Source: JANXUR01 sp038229415 (GTDB lineage: Bacteria > Acidobacteriota > Terriglobia > Terriglobales > Acidobacteriaceae). Taken from it: DNA of 64,000 bases. Shown piece after piece: positions 54,169-63,012 of this stretch. The stretch lies in the NCBI GenBank assembly GCA_038229415.1, contig JBBROM010000007.1:62001-126000 (forward strand), given 5' to 3'. Made by a program: the position numbers and the translations under genes. Each line of letters opens with the position of its first letter. Within the stretch, counting starts at the first letter, position 1. Under the pieces are notes generated by a model, which searched no databases, was not told the origin of the DNA, and saw only the letters and a program-made list of their open reading frames with translations.

Positions 54169-54795
54169 TTAGTGAATCCGGCCCCAGCCAAACCGTAGTT
54201 GTATCGTGTTAATTCCCGGGTTGGGTACGGTAAGCCCAGCATTTGAAATGTGCATATAACGCAGATCAAGGCTGAGCGCCGAGTTGCCCCGATGGGTGAA
54301 CCCGATCGCGCCACCGCTGGTGAAGTTAATCTTCGACGTGCCCGGAGGCGCATTGTCGGTGGTGAACAGCGTTCCTCCGCCGAGTTCCACAAATGGCGTC
54401 CAGCTTCCGTGCGTCACAAAGTTCCACTTGAGATTGACCGGATTGACGCCCGCCCCAAACGCGGTGCCCGTTCCCCCGTCCGCGCCATGAAGAATCGAGC
54501 TGGCTGGCGTCGGCTGGTGCAGAATGAACACCGGAACCGCGTCCACCGCATACTCAAAGCTGCCACGCAGAAAACCCGGCAAATGCGGATTCGTCAGCAC
54601 CCAGCCGTAGCGCAACCCGACATTCGCCACACTGGTGTCTTGAAAACGTCCGTTGGTGCCGTGCCCACCGCCTGCCCAGACCTGCCATTCACGGCCTCCC
54701 GCAGTGGTGAGCGGGTTCGCGGACTGAGCGTACCCGAAAGAACCTAGGAATACGGTAAGGAGTACCAACGCAACGACGGTGGCGAAAGCCTTCAT
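54169..54795 (-). CDS. PagL-like lipid A 3-O-deacylase (acyloxyacyl hydrolase family)
   Basis: The 208-residue protein has a signal peptide (about 1-23) and an outer-membrane beta-barrel pattern. The PagL signature appears as RYMHISNAG, with His182 and Ser184 in place of the catalytic His126 and Ser128 of Pseudomonas PagL. Where PagL has its third catalytic residue Glu140, 12 residues after the Ser, this protein has Asn196. It may still act, with another residue supplying the charge, or it may be catalytically altered. AGGAG lies six bases before ATG 54795. It should trim lipid A or a similar glycolipid in the outer membrane. Confidence 0.75.
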   Translation of the reverse strand: MKAFATVVALVLLTVFLGSFGYAQSANPLTTAGGREWQVWAGGGHGTNGRFQDTSVANVGLRYGWVLTNPHLPGFLRGSFEYAVDAVPVFILHQPTPASSILHGADGGTGTAFGAGVNPVNLKWNFVTHGSWTPFVELGGGTLFTTDNAPPGTSKINFTSGGAIGFTHRGNSALSLDLRYMHISNAGLTVPNPGINTIQLRFGWGRIH

Positions 54796-55076
54796 AACGA
54801 CTCCTGAGCAGGACGATCTAGCGAATCTCCAGTATGTCACGATCTGGCAACCGGTAGTCTTCTCTGTTCTATGTCTGCAAGACCGGCAGGATAGGCCTGT
54901 CGGCAGGGACGAGGGACGCACTACGGCCATGCGATTTTTTCCTGGGACGCAAAACCATCTCTGGGTCATGCACCTTTAGCTTTACAAAGCCTCGCGTAAA
55001 CCCTAAACTGCGAGTGCTTATTGCCAGTCTCCCTCAACGGCCAACGCGCCTCACAATTCAAAAGGATTTCCTTTTC

Positions 55077-56696
55077 ATGACCCAGACTGTTAAGCATCTT
55101 CTTCGCCTCAGCACATGGACCATGGCACTTCTGTTCATGGTTACAGCTGCGTTCGCGGCTGGTACTTCCGTCACCACCTACCACAATGACGTCAACCGCA
55201 CCGGCTGGAACAATGCCGAGACGACTCTGACCCCAGCCAACGTCAACGCCGCCAGCTTTGGCCTGCTGCAAACCATCACCGTGGACGACCAAGTGGACAC
55301 ACAAGTCCTCGTCGTTCCAGGCGTCAACATCACGGCTGGTTCCCTGCCCGGTGTGCATGACGTAGCCTACATCGCCACGGAAAGCAACACCATCTACGCG
55401 GTGGACGTTAACACAGGAGCGATCCTGTTAAGCCCAAACTTTGGCACCCCGGTTCACAATCCGCTCGGCTGCACCAACAACGGCCCCAACGTCGGCATCA
55501 ACGGAACCCCAGCAATAGATGCCGCCAGCAACACCATGTACGTACTGCTCTATACCAATGACGGCCCCACCTACCGCATCCATGCACTTGACCTCGGCAG
55601 CCTCACCGACAAGGTGACGCCAGTCGTAGTCTCGGCCTCGCACCAGCTTACCGACGGCACCACCTACAGCTTCAACGCCAAGTATCAGCGCCAGCGCCCC
55701 GGCTTGCTGTTGGCCAATGGAAACGTTTACGCGGGCTTCGGCAGCTTCTGCGACTTTTCGGCCAATCTGTCGCGCGGCTGGCTGCTGGGATGGCAGACCG
55801 GCAATCTGACTCCGATTGGCGCCAACCAGTTGCTTGATACGCAAGCCACCGCGCCCAACAGCTTCTTCCTCACCGCCATCTGGATGTCTGGCTACGGCCC
55901 AGCCGCCGATGAGAGCGGCAACATCTTCTTCATCACCGGCAATTCGGACTACTCGGGTACCACCTACGATGGCATCAACAACATTCAGGAAAGCGTCGTG
56001 AAAGTTTCTAGCGACGTAACCCGTGTAGTGGACATCTTTACGCCCAAGAATCAAGCCTCGCTCGAACAAGGCGATACGGATTTTGGCTCCGGTGGCTTGT
56101 TGGTGATCCCCGCACAGCCCGGTTCCACGCCCCACATGGCGGTCGGCCTCGGCAAGTACGGCCAGATGTACTTGATGAACCGCGACAATCTCGGCGGCTA
56201 TAACCCAACGGGCGCAAACCGTGTCCTCGGCACCTACGGTGCCGGAGGCTGCTGGTGCGGCCAATCCTACTACCAGGCCAGCGATGGCACAGGACGCATC
56301 CTGAGCAGTGGCAACCGCAAACCCCAGGTGTGGAAGATAAATACCTCGCCCAAGGCTAGCCTCACCAAGCTTGCCACTGCGGCGACTGGCGTCGGCGGCG
56401 GACAAGATCCCGGCTTCTTCACCAGCATTTCAAGCAACGGCACTTCCAACCACGTTGTTTGGGCTGTGAGCCGTCCCATCAATGGAGGCAATAAGGCAGT
56501 CAGCCTATTTGCCTACGACCCCAACAACAATCTTTCGTTGCTGTTCAATTCCGTGGCTGGCTCGTGGCAGAATACGGGGGGCAACTCCAACATCGTTCCC
56601 ACCGTCGCCAACGGACAGGTCTTCGTCCCCAGCAACAAACAGGTGCAGGTGTTTGGACTGAAAGCTACTGCAAAGACGAAAGCGAAGAAGAAGTAA
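55077..56696 (+). CDS. Secreted PQQ-like beta-propeller protein, copy 1
   Basis: The 539-residue protein has a signal peptide (about 1-28) and repeated strands with NxxYAVDxxTG-type turns (IYAVDVNTGAI, MYLMNRDNLGG). A conserved opening SVTTYHNDVNRTGWNNAETT is shared with its neighbour. The pattern is a PQQ-like (quinoprotein) propeller, but a PQQ cofactor cannot be assumed. A Lys/Ala tail ends the chain (KATAKTKAKKK). AAGGA precedes ATG 55077. It forms a tandem pair with the gene at 56743, 46 bases downstream. Confidence 0.82.
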   Translation: MTQTVKHLLRLSTWTMALLFMVTAAFAAGTSVTTYHNDVNRTGWNNAETTLTPANVNAASFGLLQTITVDDQVDTQVLVVPGVNITAGSLPGVHDVAYIATESNTIYAVDVNTGAILLSPNFGTPVHNPLGCTNNGPNVGINGTPAIDAASNTMYVLLYTNDGPTYRIHALDLGSLTDKVTPVVVSASHQLTDGTTYSFNAKYQRQRPGLLLANGNVYAGFGSFCDFSANLSRGWLLGWQTGNLTPIGANQLLDTQATAPNSFFLTAIWMSGYGPAADESGNIFFITGNSDYSGTTYDGINNIQESVVKVSSDVTRVVDIFTPKNQASLEQGDTDFGSGGLLVIPAQPGSTPHMAVGLGKYGQMYLMNRDNLGGYNPTGANRVLGTYGAGGCWCGQSYYQASDGTGRILSSGNRKPQVWKINTSPKASLTKLATAATGVGGGQDPGFFTSISSNGTSNHVVWAVSRPINGGNKAVSLFAYDPNNNLSLLFNSVAGSWQNTGGNSNIVPTVANGQVFVPSNKQVQVFGLKATAKTKAKKK

Positions 56697-56742
56697 TTTA
56701 CGCGCCGTACTTAGGCGCAATCCACGAGGAGTGCTTACGACA

Positions 56743-58359
56743 ATGCCCCTAAGAAGCCGAATTCTCATTGCGGGATGGTTCGCAGCGCTCCTGATGGTGA
56801 CGCCCACCGCATCCCATGCGGCGGGCGTCGCCGTCACCACCTACCACAATGATGTCAACCGCACGGGCTGGAACTCTGCAGAAACCACGCTTTCGCCAGC
56901 CAACGTAAATGCAACCAGCTTCGGCCTGCTCCGCACCATCGTGCTGGATGAGCAAGTGGACGCGCAGCCACTGATAGTTCCAGGCGTCAACATCACCGCA
57001 GGCTCACAACCCGGCTTGCACGATGTCGCCTACGTCGCTACGGAGAACAATACGGTCTATGCAGTGGACGTTCACTCCGGTGCGATTCTGCTAAGTCCGA
57101 ACTTTGGCAAGCCAGTCCCAAAGCCGCTAGGTTGCGGCAATAACGGACCCAACGTCGGCATCACGGGCACCCCTGTGATTGACCTGCCCGCCAATACACT
57201 CTACGTAGTCACTTACACCAACGACGGCCCCACCTACCGCATCCACGCGCTCGACCTCGGCAACCTCACTGATAAAGTCACACCGGTCGTGGTGAGTGCC
57301 ACCCATCAGCTCTCCGACGGCTCGACCTACAGCTTCACCGCCAAGTATCAGCGCCAGCGCCCCGCGCTTCTGCTGGCCAACGGAAACGTCTACGCCGCCT
57401 TCGGCAGCTTCTGCGATAGCAATGCCAACGTCTCTCGCGGATGGCTACTGGGTTGGCAAACCGGCAACCTCTCGCCCATCGGCACTAACCAGTTACTTGA
57501 CACCCATGCGACCTCCCCGCAGACCCATTTCCTCACCCCAATCTGGATGTCCGGTTATGGCCCAGCGGCGGACGAGGATGGCAACATCTTCGTAGTCACC
57601 GGCAACTCCGATCCCTCGGGCACCGACTACGACGGTATCTCCAACTATCAGGAAAGTGCACTAAAGGTATCGGACGATATATCCAGGGTGATGGACTTGT
57701 TCACGCCAGCGAATCAGGCGCAACTCGACATCGCCGACAACGACTTCGGTGCCGGCGGACTGCTGGTCATCCCCACGCAGGCTGGCGCGACGCCGCACAT
57801 GGCCGTCGCCGCGGGCAAGAACGGTTCTATGTATCTGATGAACCGCGACAACATGGGCGGATACAATCCCAACGGCAGCAATAGGGTGCTTGGCACATAC
57901 GCAATCGGTGGCTGCTGGTGTGGCGCTTCCTACTACAAAGCCAACGACGGCACAGGCCGCGTCGTCAGCAGCGGCGCTCGCACCGCGCAAGTATGGAAGA
58001 TCAACACCTCGCCCAGCGCGTCACTTACCCACGTGGTGACTTCCCGCAGCGTCGGTGGCGGACAAGACCCAGGCTTTTTCACCAGCGTCTCCAGCAATGG
58101 CAACTCTGGTCAGGTCATCTGGGCACTGAGCCATCCCGCGGCTAAGACCAATCCCGCACTCAGCCTCTTCGCCTTCGACCCCAACAACAAAATGGCAACT
58201 CTGTTTACCAGCATCGCAGGTTCGTGGCCTAACACGGGAGGCAATTCCGATCTCGTCCCCACCGTCGCCAACGGACAAGTCTACGTCGCCAGCAACAAGC
58301 AGTTGCAGATCTTCGGGCTGAAGGGATCATCTAAGCCCGTGGTGGCCAAGAAGCGGTAG
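56743..58359 (+). CDS. Secreted PQQ-like beta-propeller protein, copy 2
   Basis: The 538-residue protein is collinear with copy 1 and looks about two-thirds or more identical by eye over most of its length, including VTTYHNDVNRTGWNSAETTL and the GGCWCG and GGGQDPGFFTS blocks. A signal peptide covers about 1-30. Its basic tail reads SKPVVAKKR. GAGGAG lies 11 bases before ATG 56743, which I prefer over a GTG at 56731. The tight spacing and likeness show a tandem duplication, probably still one transcript, ended by the terminator at 58395. Confidence 0.82.
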   Translation: MPLRSRILIAGWFAALLMVTPTASHAAGVAVTTYHNDVNRTGWNSAETTLSPANVNATSFGLLRTIVLDEQVDAQPLIVPGVNITAGSQPGLHDVAYVATENNTVYAVDVHSGAILLSPNFGKPVPKPLGCGNNGPNVGITGTPVIDLPANTLYVVTYTNDGPTYRIHALDLGNLTDKVTPVVVSATHQLSDGSTYSFTAKYQRQRPALLLANGNVYAAFGSFCDSNANVSRGWLLGWQTGNLSPIGTNQLLDTHATSPQTHFLTPIWMSGYGPAADEDGNIFVVTGNSDPSGTDYDGISNYQESALKVSDDISRVMDLFTPANQAQLDIADNDFGAGGLLVIPTQAGATPHMAVAAGKNGSMYLMNRDNMGGYNPNGSNRVLGTYAIGGCWCGASYYKANDGTGRVVSSGARTAQVWKINTSPSASLTHVVTSRSVGGGQDPGFFTSVSSNGNSGQVIWALSHPAAKTNPALSLFAFDPNNKMATLFTSIAGSWPNTGGNSDLVPTVANGQVYVASNKQLQIFGLKGSSKPVVAKKR

Positions 58360-58394
58360 AGTCCACCACTCGGCAACCTGTGAAAAGGAATCGA

Positions 58395-58425
58395 CTGCTC
58401 CCAGCAGCGCTGGGAGCAGCTTTTT
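58395..58425 (+). terminator. Strong terminator after the PQQ-like pair
   Basis: CTGCTCCCAGC (58395-58405) and GCTGGGAGCAG (58409-58419) pair perfectly over 11 bp with an AGC loop, followed by CTTTTT. Confidence 0.92.
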
Positions 58426-58550
58426 CCAGCCACCCATATTCGTCTACAAAAGGGCGTGACACATCGCCACTCCTCGGCGTAGCCTTCTAATATCGAATCT
58501 TCCCTGGATTCACGGCAACAATATCGTTTGCCAACTCTCAAGGAGTAGTT

Positions 58551-60305
58551 ATGCCCAGGCCGCCTTGCTGTCCGCTCTTTCTGTTGTTGTTCGCCACGAC
58601 TTCCTTATTCGCCTTCAATGGAATTCCGTCGTTAACCCAAGGCTTTGCGCCAGGCACCGTAGTGCCCGGCAGCAGTGGCTTCACGCTGACCGTCACTGGT
58701 AGCGGGTTCGCAACCACCGCCACCGTGAACTGGAACGGATCCCCCCGTGCTACGACCTTCGCCAGCACCAGCCAGTTGACTGCCAACATTCTTGCTACCG
58801 ATGTCAAGACTCCGCAGGTTGCTTCCATCACCGTTACGAACCCCGGCCCCGGAGGCGGCACCTCAAACCCGGCCTACTTCGGGGTCACAATTAGTTCGGG
58901 GACCATTCGCCTACTCAAGGAATCCAGATATCTTGTGGGGAACGGTGCTAATGCTATTGCTGTCGGCGACATCAATAGCGATGGCATCCTCGACATCGTC
59001 ACTGCAAATCATACCAGCGACAACGTTACCAACAGCATTTCCATTTTGCTGGGTAATGGAGGCGGCAAATTTAGCAAAAAGACGGATTTCGCAACGGGCC
59101 TTAACCCTCGAGCCGTGGCGATTGGTGACATGAACGGAGACGGCATTGCAGACATCATTACGGTGGGGGGTGACGGTGGGGTTCATGGCTCGCAGGTCTC
59201 AGTATTGCTGGGCGATGGCCACGGATTTTTTTCCGCTCACACCGATTACGCTGGATCATCAAGGTACCCGTTCGGTACCCTTTCGCTAGCCGACATTGAC
59301 GGAGACGGTCACCTTGACGTCGTCGCATCAGGCCCCTTCAACGGAGTCACCTCAATTTACATCTTCTACGGCAATGGGGACGGAACCCTGCAACCATCTG
59401 TGGAAGTGCCGAGCACAGGAGACCTGTTTGCCGCTCGTGTTGCGGACATCAACCATGATGGCATTCCTGACTTGGTCGCAGGAACCAACCAGGATCAGGT
59501 TGCCGTTCTCCTCGGGACCGGAGGCGGAAACTTCGCGCCCTTAATGACGCAAACAGGGATTCAGTTCGCGTCAACTTTCACGGTGGCCGATTTCAATCAG
59601 GATGGAAATTCGGATATAGCCGTAGTCGACAATTTCAGCGAAGTTACTTGTCTACAGATGCTTCTGGGTAATGGAGATGGCACCTTTATTTTGTTACCAA
59701 CGGTTGCCGTCAACTATTCAGGCGGCCCGCTCACCGCTAGCGCCTATGATTTTAATGGCGACGGACTGCTTGACATCTTGCTAGATGACGCCCCAGGCTT
59801 AGGACCCAATAACTACTTCGTTGGTAACGGCGACGGCTCCTTCCAAGCAGGCCAACTACTCTCCATACCCGAAAGCTATGTGGCTCCATCCGCGATTGGG
59901 GATTTCAATCATGACGGGCGCATGGACGTCGCCACACTGGAAGACGCCTTCTCCCCATTTGTTCGCGTATTTCTACAGGATCCAGTGAGCCTGTCTCCAA
60001 CGATTTATACCTTCCCCAGTTTGGCGGTGGGACGTACCTCCGCAAGGCAGTATGTGACCCTCACAAATGCTGGAACGACAACTATCCAGATCAATGGCGT
60101 CACTGTTACGGGAATGACCAGTCAGTTTGCGACCTCGAACTATTGCGGGAGCAAACTGGCAGGCGGCCAGTCATGCAAAGTCGCGGTGAAATTCGCCCCC
60201 TCCCAGTCGTGGCAAACTCAGGCTGCTAGCATCACCATTACAATCAACTCTACTGCCCCCGAGTCGAGCGAGGCTTCAAGTCTGTCCGGATTCACGACAA
60301 ATTAG
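58551..60305 (+). CDS. Secreted VCBS/FG-GAP repeat protein with IPT and Hydin-like ends
   Basis: The 584-residue protein has a short signal peptide (about 1-21), an IPT/TIG-type domain at about 24-112 (VPGSSGFTLTVTGSGFATTA) and about six FG-GAP/VCBS propeller blades with calcium-like loops (GDINSDGILDIV, DMNGDGIADII, DIDGDGHLDVV, DFNQDGNSDIAV). A C-terminal ASPM/Hydin-like domain runs from about 485 (FPSLAVGRTSARQYVTLTN, then GGQSCKVAVKF). Such proteins are large surface or secreted adhesin-like molecules. AAGGAG lies eight bases before ATG 58551. A strong terminator follows at 60349. Confidence 0.85.
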   Translation: MPRPPCCPLFLLLFATTSLFAFNGIPSLTQGFAPGTVVPGSSGFTLTVTGSGFATTATVNWNGSPRATTFASTSQLTANILATDVKTPQVASITVTNPGPGGGTSNPAYFGVTISSGTIRLLKESRYLVGNGANAIAVGDINSDGILDIVTANHTSDNVTNSISILLGNGGGKFSKKTDFATGLNPRAVAIGDMNGDGIADIITVGGDGGVHGSQVSVLLGDGHGFFSAHTDYAGSSRYPFGTLSLADIDGDGHLDVVASGPFNGVTSIYIFYGNGDGTLQPSVEVPSTGDLFAARVADINHDGIPDLVAGTNQDQVAVLLGTGGGNFAPLMTQTGIQFASTFTVADFNQDGNSDIAVVDNFSEVTCLQMLLGNGDGTFILLPTVAVNYSGGPLTASAYDFNGDGLLDILLDDAPGLGPNNYFVGNGDGSFQAGQLLSIPESYVAPSAIGDFNHDGRMDVATLEDAFSPFVRVFLQDPVSLSPTIYTFPSLAVGRTSARQYVTLTNAGTTTIQINGVTVTGMTSQFATSNYCGSKLAGGQSCKVAVKFAPSQSWQTQAASITITINSTAPESSEASSLSGFTTN

Positions 60306-60348
60306 CGGAATCCTAGGTGGGGCTAAAAGCCAGGCGGCTAACCAACAC

Positions 60349-60385
60349 GAAAAAGGCCGCTCGCATCGCGCGAGCGGCCTTTTTC
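60349..60385. terminator. Bidirectional terminator
   Basis: AAAAAGGCCGCTCGC (60350-60364) and GCGAGCGGCCTTTTT (60370-60384) form a perfect 15-bp stem with its own A- and T-runs, between the convergent VCBS and yebC genes. Confidence 0.93.
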
Positions 60386-60407
60386 GTTTAAAAAACCGAA
60401 ATTGCTG

Positions 60408-61157
60408 CTACCCCGCCACTTCTTCCAGCAGCTTCGGGTCAAAGTCAAAGTTCGAGTAGACGTTCTGCACGTCGTCCTGCTCTTCCAGAGCATCCAGCAG
60501 ACGCAACATCGTCTTCGCGCTCTGCCCTTCCAGCTCAATATACGTTCCCGGAATCAATCCTACCGAAGCCGACTCCGGCGTGATGCCTGCCTTCTTCACC
60601 GCGTCCAGCACCCCTTCGTAGGCTGCGGTCGTCGTCAATACGTCCCAGTAGTCGCCATCGTCGCGCAAGTCGTCACCGCCCGCTTCCAGCACGATGCCCA
60701 TCAGGTCATCTTCCTTGGCCGCCGACTTCGCCACCACAATCGAGCCCTTCTTGCTGAAGTTGTAGCTAACTGCGCCGTTCTCGGCCATGTTGCCGCCGTG
60801 CTTGGCGAACGCGTGCCGCACTTCGCTCACCGTGCGATTGCGATTGTCACTGGTGAGCTCAAGCAGCACCCCCACGCCGCCCGGCCCGTAGCCTTCCAGC
60901 ATGAACTCTTCATAGTTCACGCCCGGCAGTTCGCCGGTGCCGCGCTGAATCGCCTTCTTGATGTTGTCGCCCGGCATGTTCTCCGCCTTGGCAGCCACAA
61001 TCGCCGAACGCAGCCGGGGATTGCCGTCCGCATCCCCGCCACCGCTCTTCGCGGCCATGGTGATTTCGCGGATGAGGCGAGTGAAAATCTTGCCGCGCTT
61101 GGCATCCAGCGCGCCCTTTTTATGCTTGATTGTTGCCCATTTTGAGTGGCCAGACAT
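60408..61157 (-). CDS. yebC: YebC/PmpR family protein
   Basis: The 249-residue protein begins MSGHSKWATIKHKKGALDAK, the invariant YebC start, with NMPGDNIKKAIQRGTGE near 60 and YEGYGPGGV-like MLEGYGPGGVGVLLE near 86. YebC proteins were named as transcription regulators and are now also linked to translation of difficult sequences (polyproline-type stalls). It is a single gene with AGAGG upstream. Length and motifs are normal. Confidence 0.95.
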   Translation of the reverse strand: MSGHSKWATIKHKKGALDAKRGKIFTRLIREITMAAKSGGGDADGNPRLRSAIVAAKAENMPGDNIKKAIQRGTGELPGVNYEEFMLEGYGPGGVGVLLELTSDNRNRTVSEVRHAFAKHGGNMAENGAVSYNFSKKGSIVVAKSAAKEDDLMGIVLEAGGDDLRDDGDYWDVLTTTAAYEGVLDAVKKAGITPESASVGLIPGTYIELEGQSAKTMLRLLDALEEQDDVQNVYSNFDFDPKLLEEVAG

Positions 61158-61256
61158 GGCTAGACCTCTTTACCTTGCAGACTTGAATGAGTGCTCGCGC
61201 AGACGCAACACGCAAGTTTATCACGGAGATGCGGGGGCTGGGGGACACTGGGCTCG

Positions 61257-62327
61257 CTACTTTGGGGGCGTCTCCGATACTCCAGCATCGTACATATGCA
61301 GCCGATTGGAGGGTGGAACGAAGCCCTGGAGGACGGTCGCGCCGAATGGCGGGTAATTCGACATGCGAACCTCCACGATCGTGCGCTTCCCTTCGGTAAT
61401 CGTCACCAGTTCACGCCTGGTTGCGAGACCCTTGCTCTCGGCCTTTACGGTATAAATCCCCGGCCTGAGGCCCGTCGAAAGCCACACGCCGTTTTTCCCA
61501 GCCTTGCCGGAAGACACAGTCCTATTTTCTTGGTCCAGCAAAGACATTTCGGCACCGGACACGACCGCCCCAGTTGGATCCTTGACAACGATTCTGACCG
61601 TGCCCTTTTCAACCGCCTGCAAAGGCTGGGTACTGCCTGCGGCGCTCGCTTTCAAGGCTGCGCCAGGCCCCATCTGCACCTCGACGACCTCTCCCATGAG
61701 TTTCCCCACCTCCAAGGTCACGTCTACAAGAAGTAGCTCTGAGCCGGAAATAATCACCTGCTCTGTCGCTAGTCTGAAGAATCTCGATTCAGCCTTCAGT
61801 GTGTACGCGCCGATCGGCACAGCCGCCGCCCTCCACGTTCCGTTCGACCCCGTCACTCCTGAAGCGACACTCTTTCCCGATTTATCGAAGAGATTCACGT
61901 CTGCATTCGGGATTACTGCTCCCGTCACATCTCTGACGGTAACTTCCAATGCATCCGTCTCCTGAATCTGAGTCAGTTTGCTGCCAGCTTTCGGTGCCTC
62001 CGCCTTCTGCTGCGCAAAAGCCCACACCGGACTCATCGCCGCAGCCAGCACCGCAGCCGCCCGCCGCGTCACCTTCTTGACCCGCGCCCGGAAGCCCACC
62101 GGACAATCCTGCGTAATGACGGTGCCGTCGGCCCGCTGATAGAAGCGAGCGCACAGCCGCGATCCTGTCGCGGCCGACTTCGCCACCAGCGTCTCGGCCT
62201 CGCGCTCGCTCATCGCCGAAAAGTTGTACACGTCGAGTTGGCACTCGGCACAGTGCCGGACGCGGTCATCGCCAACCATCCGATCCCAATCCGCCGTGCA
62301 AGGCGAAGCCACACGAAGTTTCTGCAT
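61257..62327 (-). CDS. Membrane protein with N-terminal Cys cluster and carboxypeptidase-regulatory domains
   Basis: The 356-residue protein starts with a soluble Cys cluster (Cys9 and Cys26-x-x-Cys29 in SPCTADWDRM and RHCAECQLDVYNF, then LCARF and DCPVG), which could bind zinc or an Fe-S cluster. A basic stretch (RARVKKVTRRA) and one membrane helix at about 88-107 follow. The outer part has two carboxypeptidase-regulatory-like beta-sandwiches near 120-210 and 240-320 (VRDVTGAVIPNADVNL and VKDPTGAVVSGAEMSL). The layout implies a sensor or anchor, with the cluster inside the cell and the beta domains outside. I know similar N-terminal clusters from Bacteroidota and acidobacterial proteins but not their role. 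Confidence 0.75.
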   Translation of the reverse strand: MQKLRVASPCTADWDRMVGDDRVRHCAECQLDVYNFSAMSEREAETLVAKSAATGSRLCARFYQRADGTVITQDCPVGFRARVKKVTRRAAAVLAAAMSPVWAFAQQKAEAPKAGSKLTQIQETDALEVTVRDVTGAVIPNADVNLFDKSGKSVASGVTGSNGTWRAAAVPIGAYTLKAESRFFRLATEQVIISGSELLLVDVTLEVGKLMGEVVEVQMGPGAALKASAAGSTQPLQAVEKGTVRIVVKDPTGAVVSGAEMSLLDQENRTVSSGKAGKNGVWLSTGLRPGIYTVKAESKGLATRRELVTITEGKRTIVEVRMSNYPPFGATVLQGFVPPSNRLHMYDAGVSETPPK

Positions 62328-62350
62328 AAATCTGACAATAGCCCCCGATC

Positions 62351-62836
62351 CTAACCCTGGTCAACCGCCCCGCTCCCACGCCGCGACCGGTACGCCCACA
62401 CCACCGCCAGCAGCGGCGGAGCCAGCAACACGCCCCATCCCGGAATCGCAATCCCCAGCACAATCGGCGCCAGAATGGACGCCCACCACGGCACCTTGGC
62501 CTTGCGCCGCAGCAGCGTCGGCTGCAACACCAGTTCGTCCAGCACCATGATGCCCAAGTACAGGCACAGCACCCACACAATATCGAGCAGCAGGTCGTCG
62601 GGCTGAACCGTCAGCGTGAGGCTAAGCGCTGGCCCCAGCAGCGCCAGCGGCGGCCCCAAATACGGCACCAGATGGAAGAAAAACGCCAAAATCGCCCACA
62701 ACGGCGCCAGCGGCACATGCAGCAGCCACAGTCCAATGCCCCACAAAACACTCGCGATTAGCGCAGACCACAGCCGCGCCACCGCCCAATTCTTCAATGC
62801 GCTACCCGTCAGCCGAAGGTGCTCCCAAAGCATCAT
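62351..62836 (-). CDS. Half-length AI-2E-type transporter protein
   Basis: The 161-residue protein matches the C-terminal half of AI-2E/PerM-family permeases: LVPYLGPPLALLGPALSL near 55, LDELVLQPTLLRRK near 105 and the ending SILAPIVLGIAIPGWGVLLA with a PPLLAVV helix. Full members have about 350 residues, so the first half is missing. It may be a short relative that works as an oligomer or a decayed gene; no frameshifted first half was found upstream. About four helices are predicted. It starts 24 bases from the stop of no other gene and lies upstream of the Cys-cluster gene on the same strand. Confidence 0.7.
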   Translation of the reverse strand: MMLWEHLRLTGSALKNWAVARLWSALIASVLWGIGLWLLHVPLAPLWAILAFFFHLVPYLGPPLALLGPALSLTLTVQPDDLLLDIVWVLCLYLGIMVLDELVLQPTLLRRKAKVPWWASILAPIVLGIAIPGWGVLLAPPLLAVVWAYRSRRGSGAVDQG

Positions 62837-63012
62837 AAGGTTAGGATGACATAATGCGCGTCATCCGGCTCGATTCCGTCTTCGTCTAATCTGGGTGACG
62901 TGCTGAGCGATGTACTAGATGGACTGAGCGATTTTTCAAACTCGACACGTCCGTGCAGCGGAACTCCGCCGAGGCGGCGACTTTGGCAACACTAACGCAG
63001 TTTACGCAGACG

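Noticed and set aside
55428..56405. A 325-codon minus-strand frame opposite the first PQQ-like gene
   Set aside because: Low-complexity Gly/Ala/Val composition and no motif; the plus strand has a signal peptide, a Shine-Dalgarno and propeller repeats.
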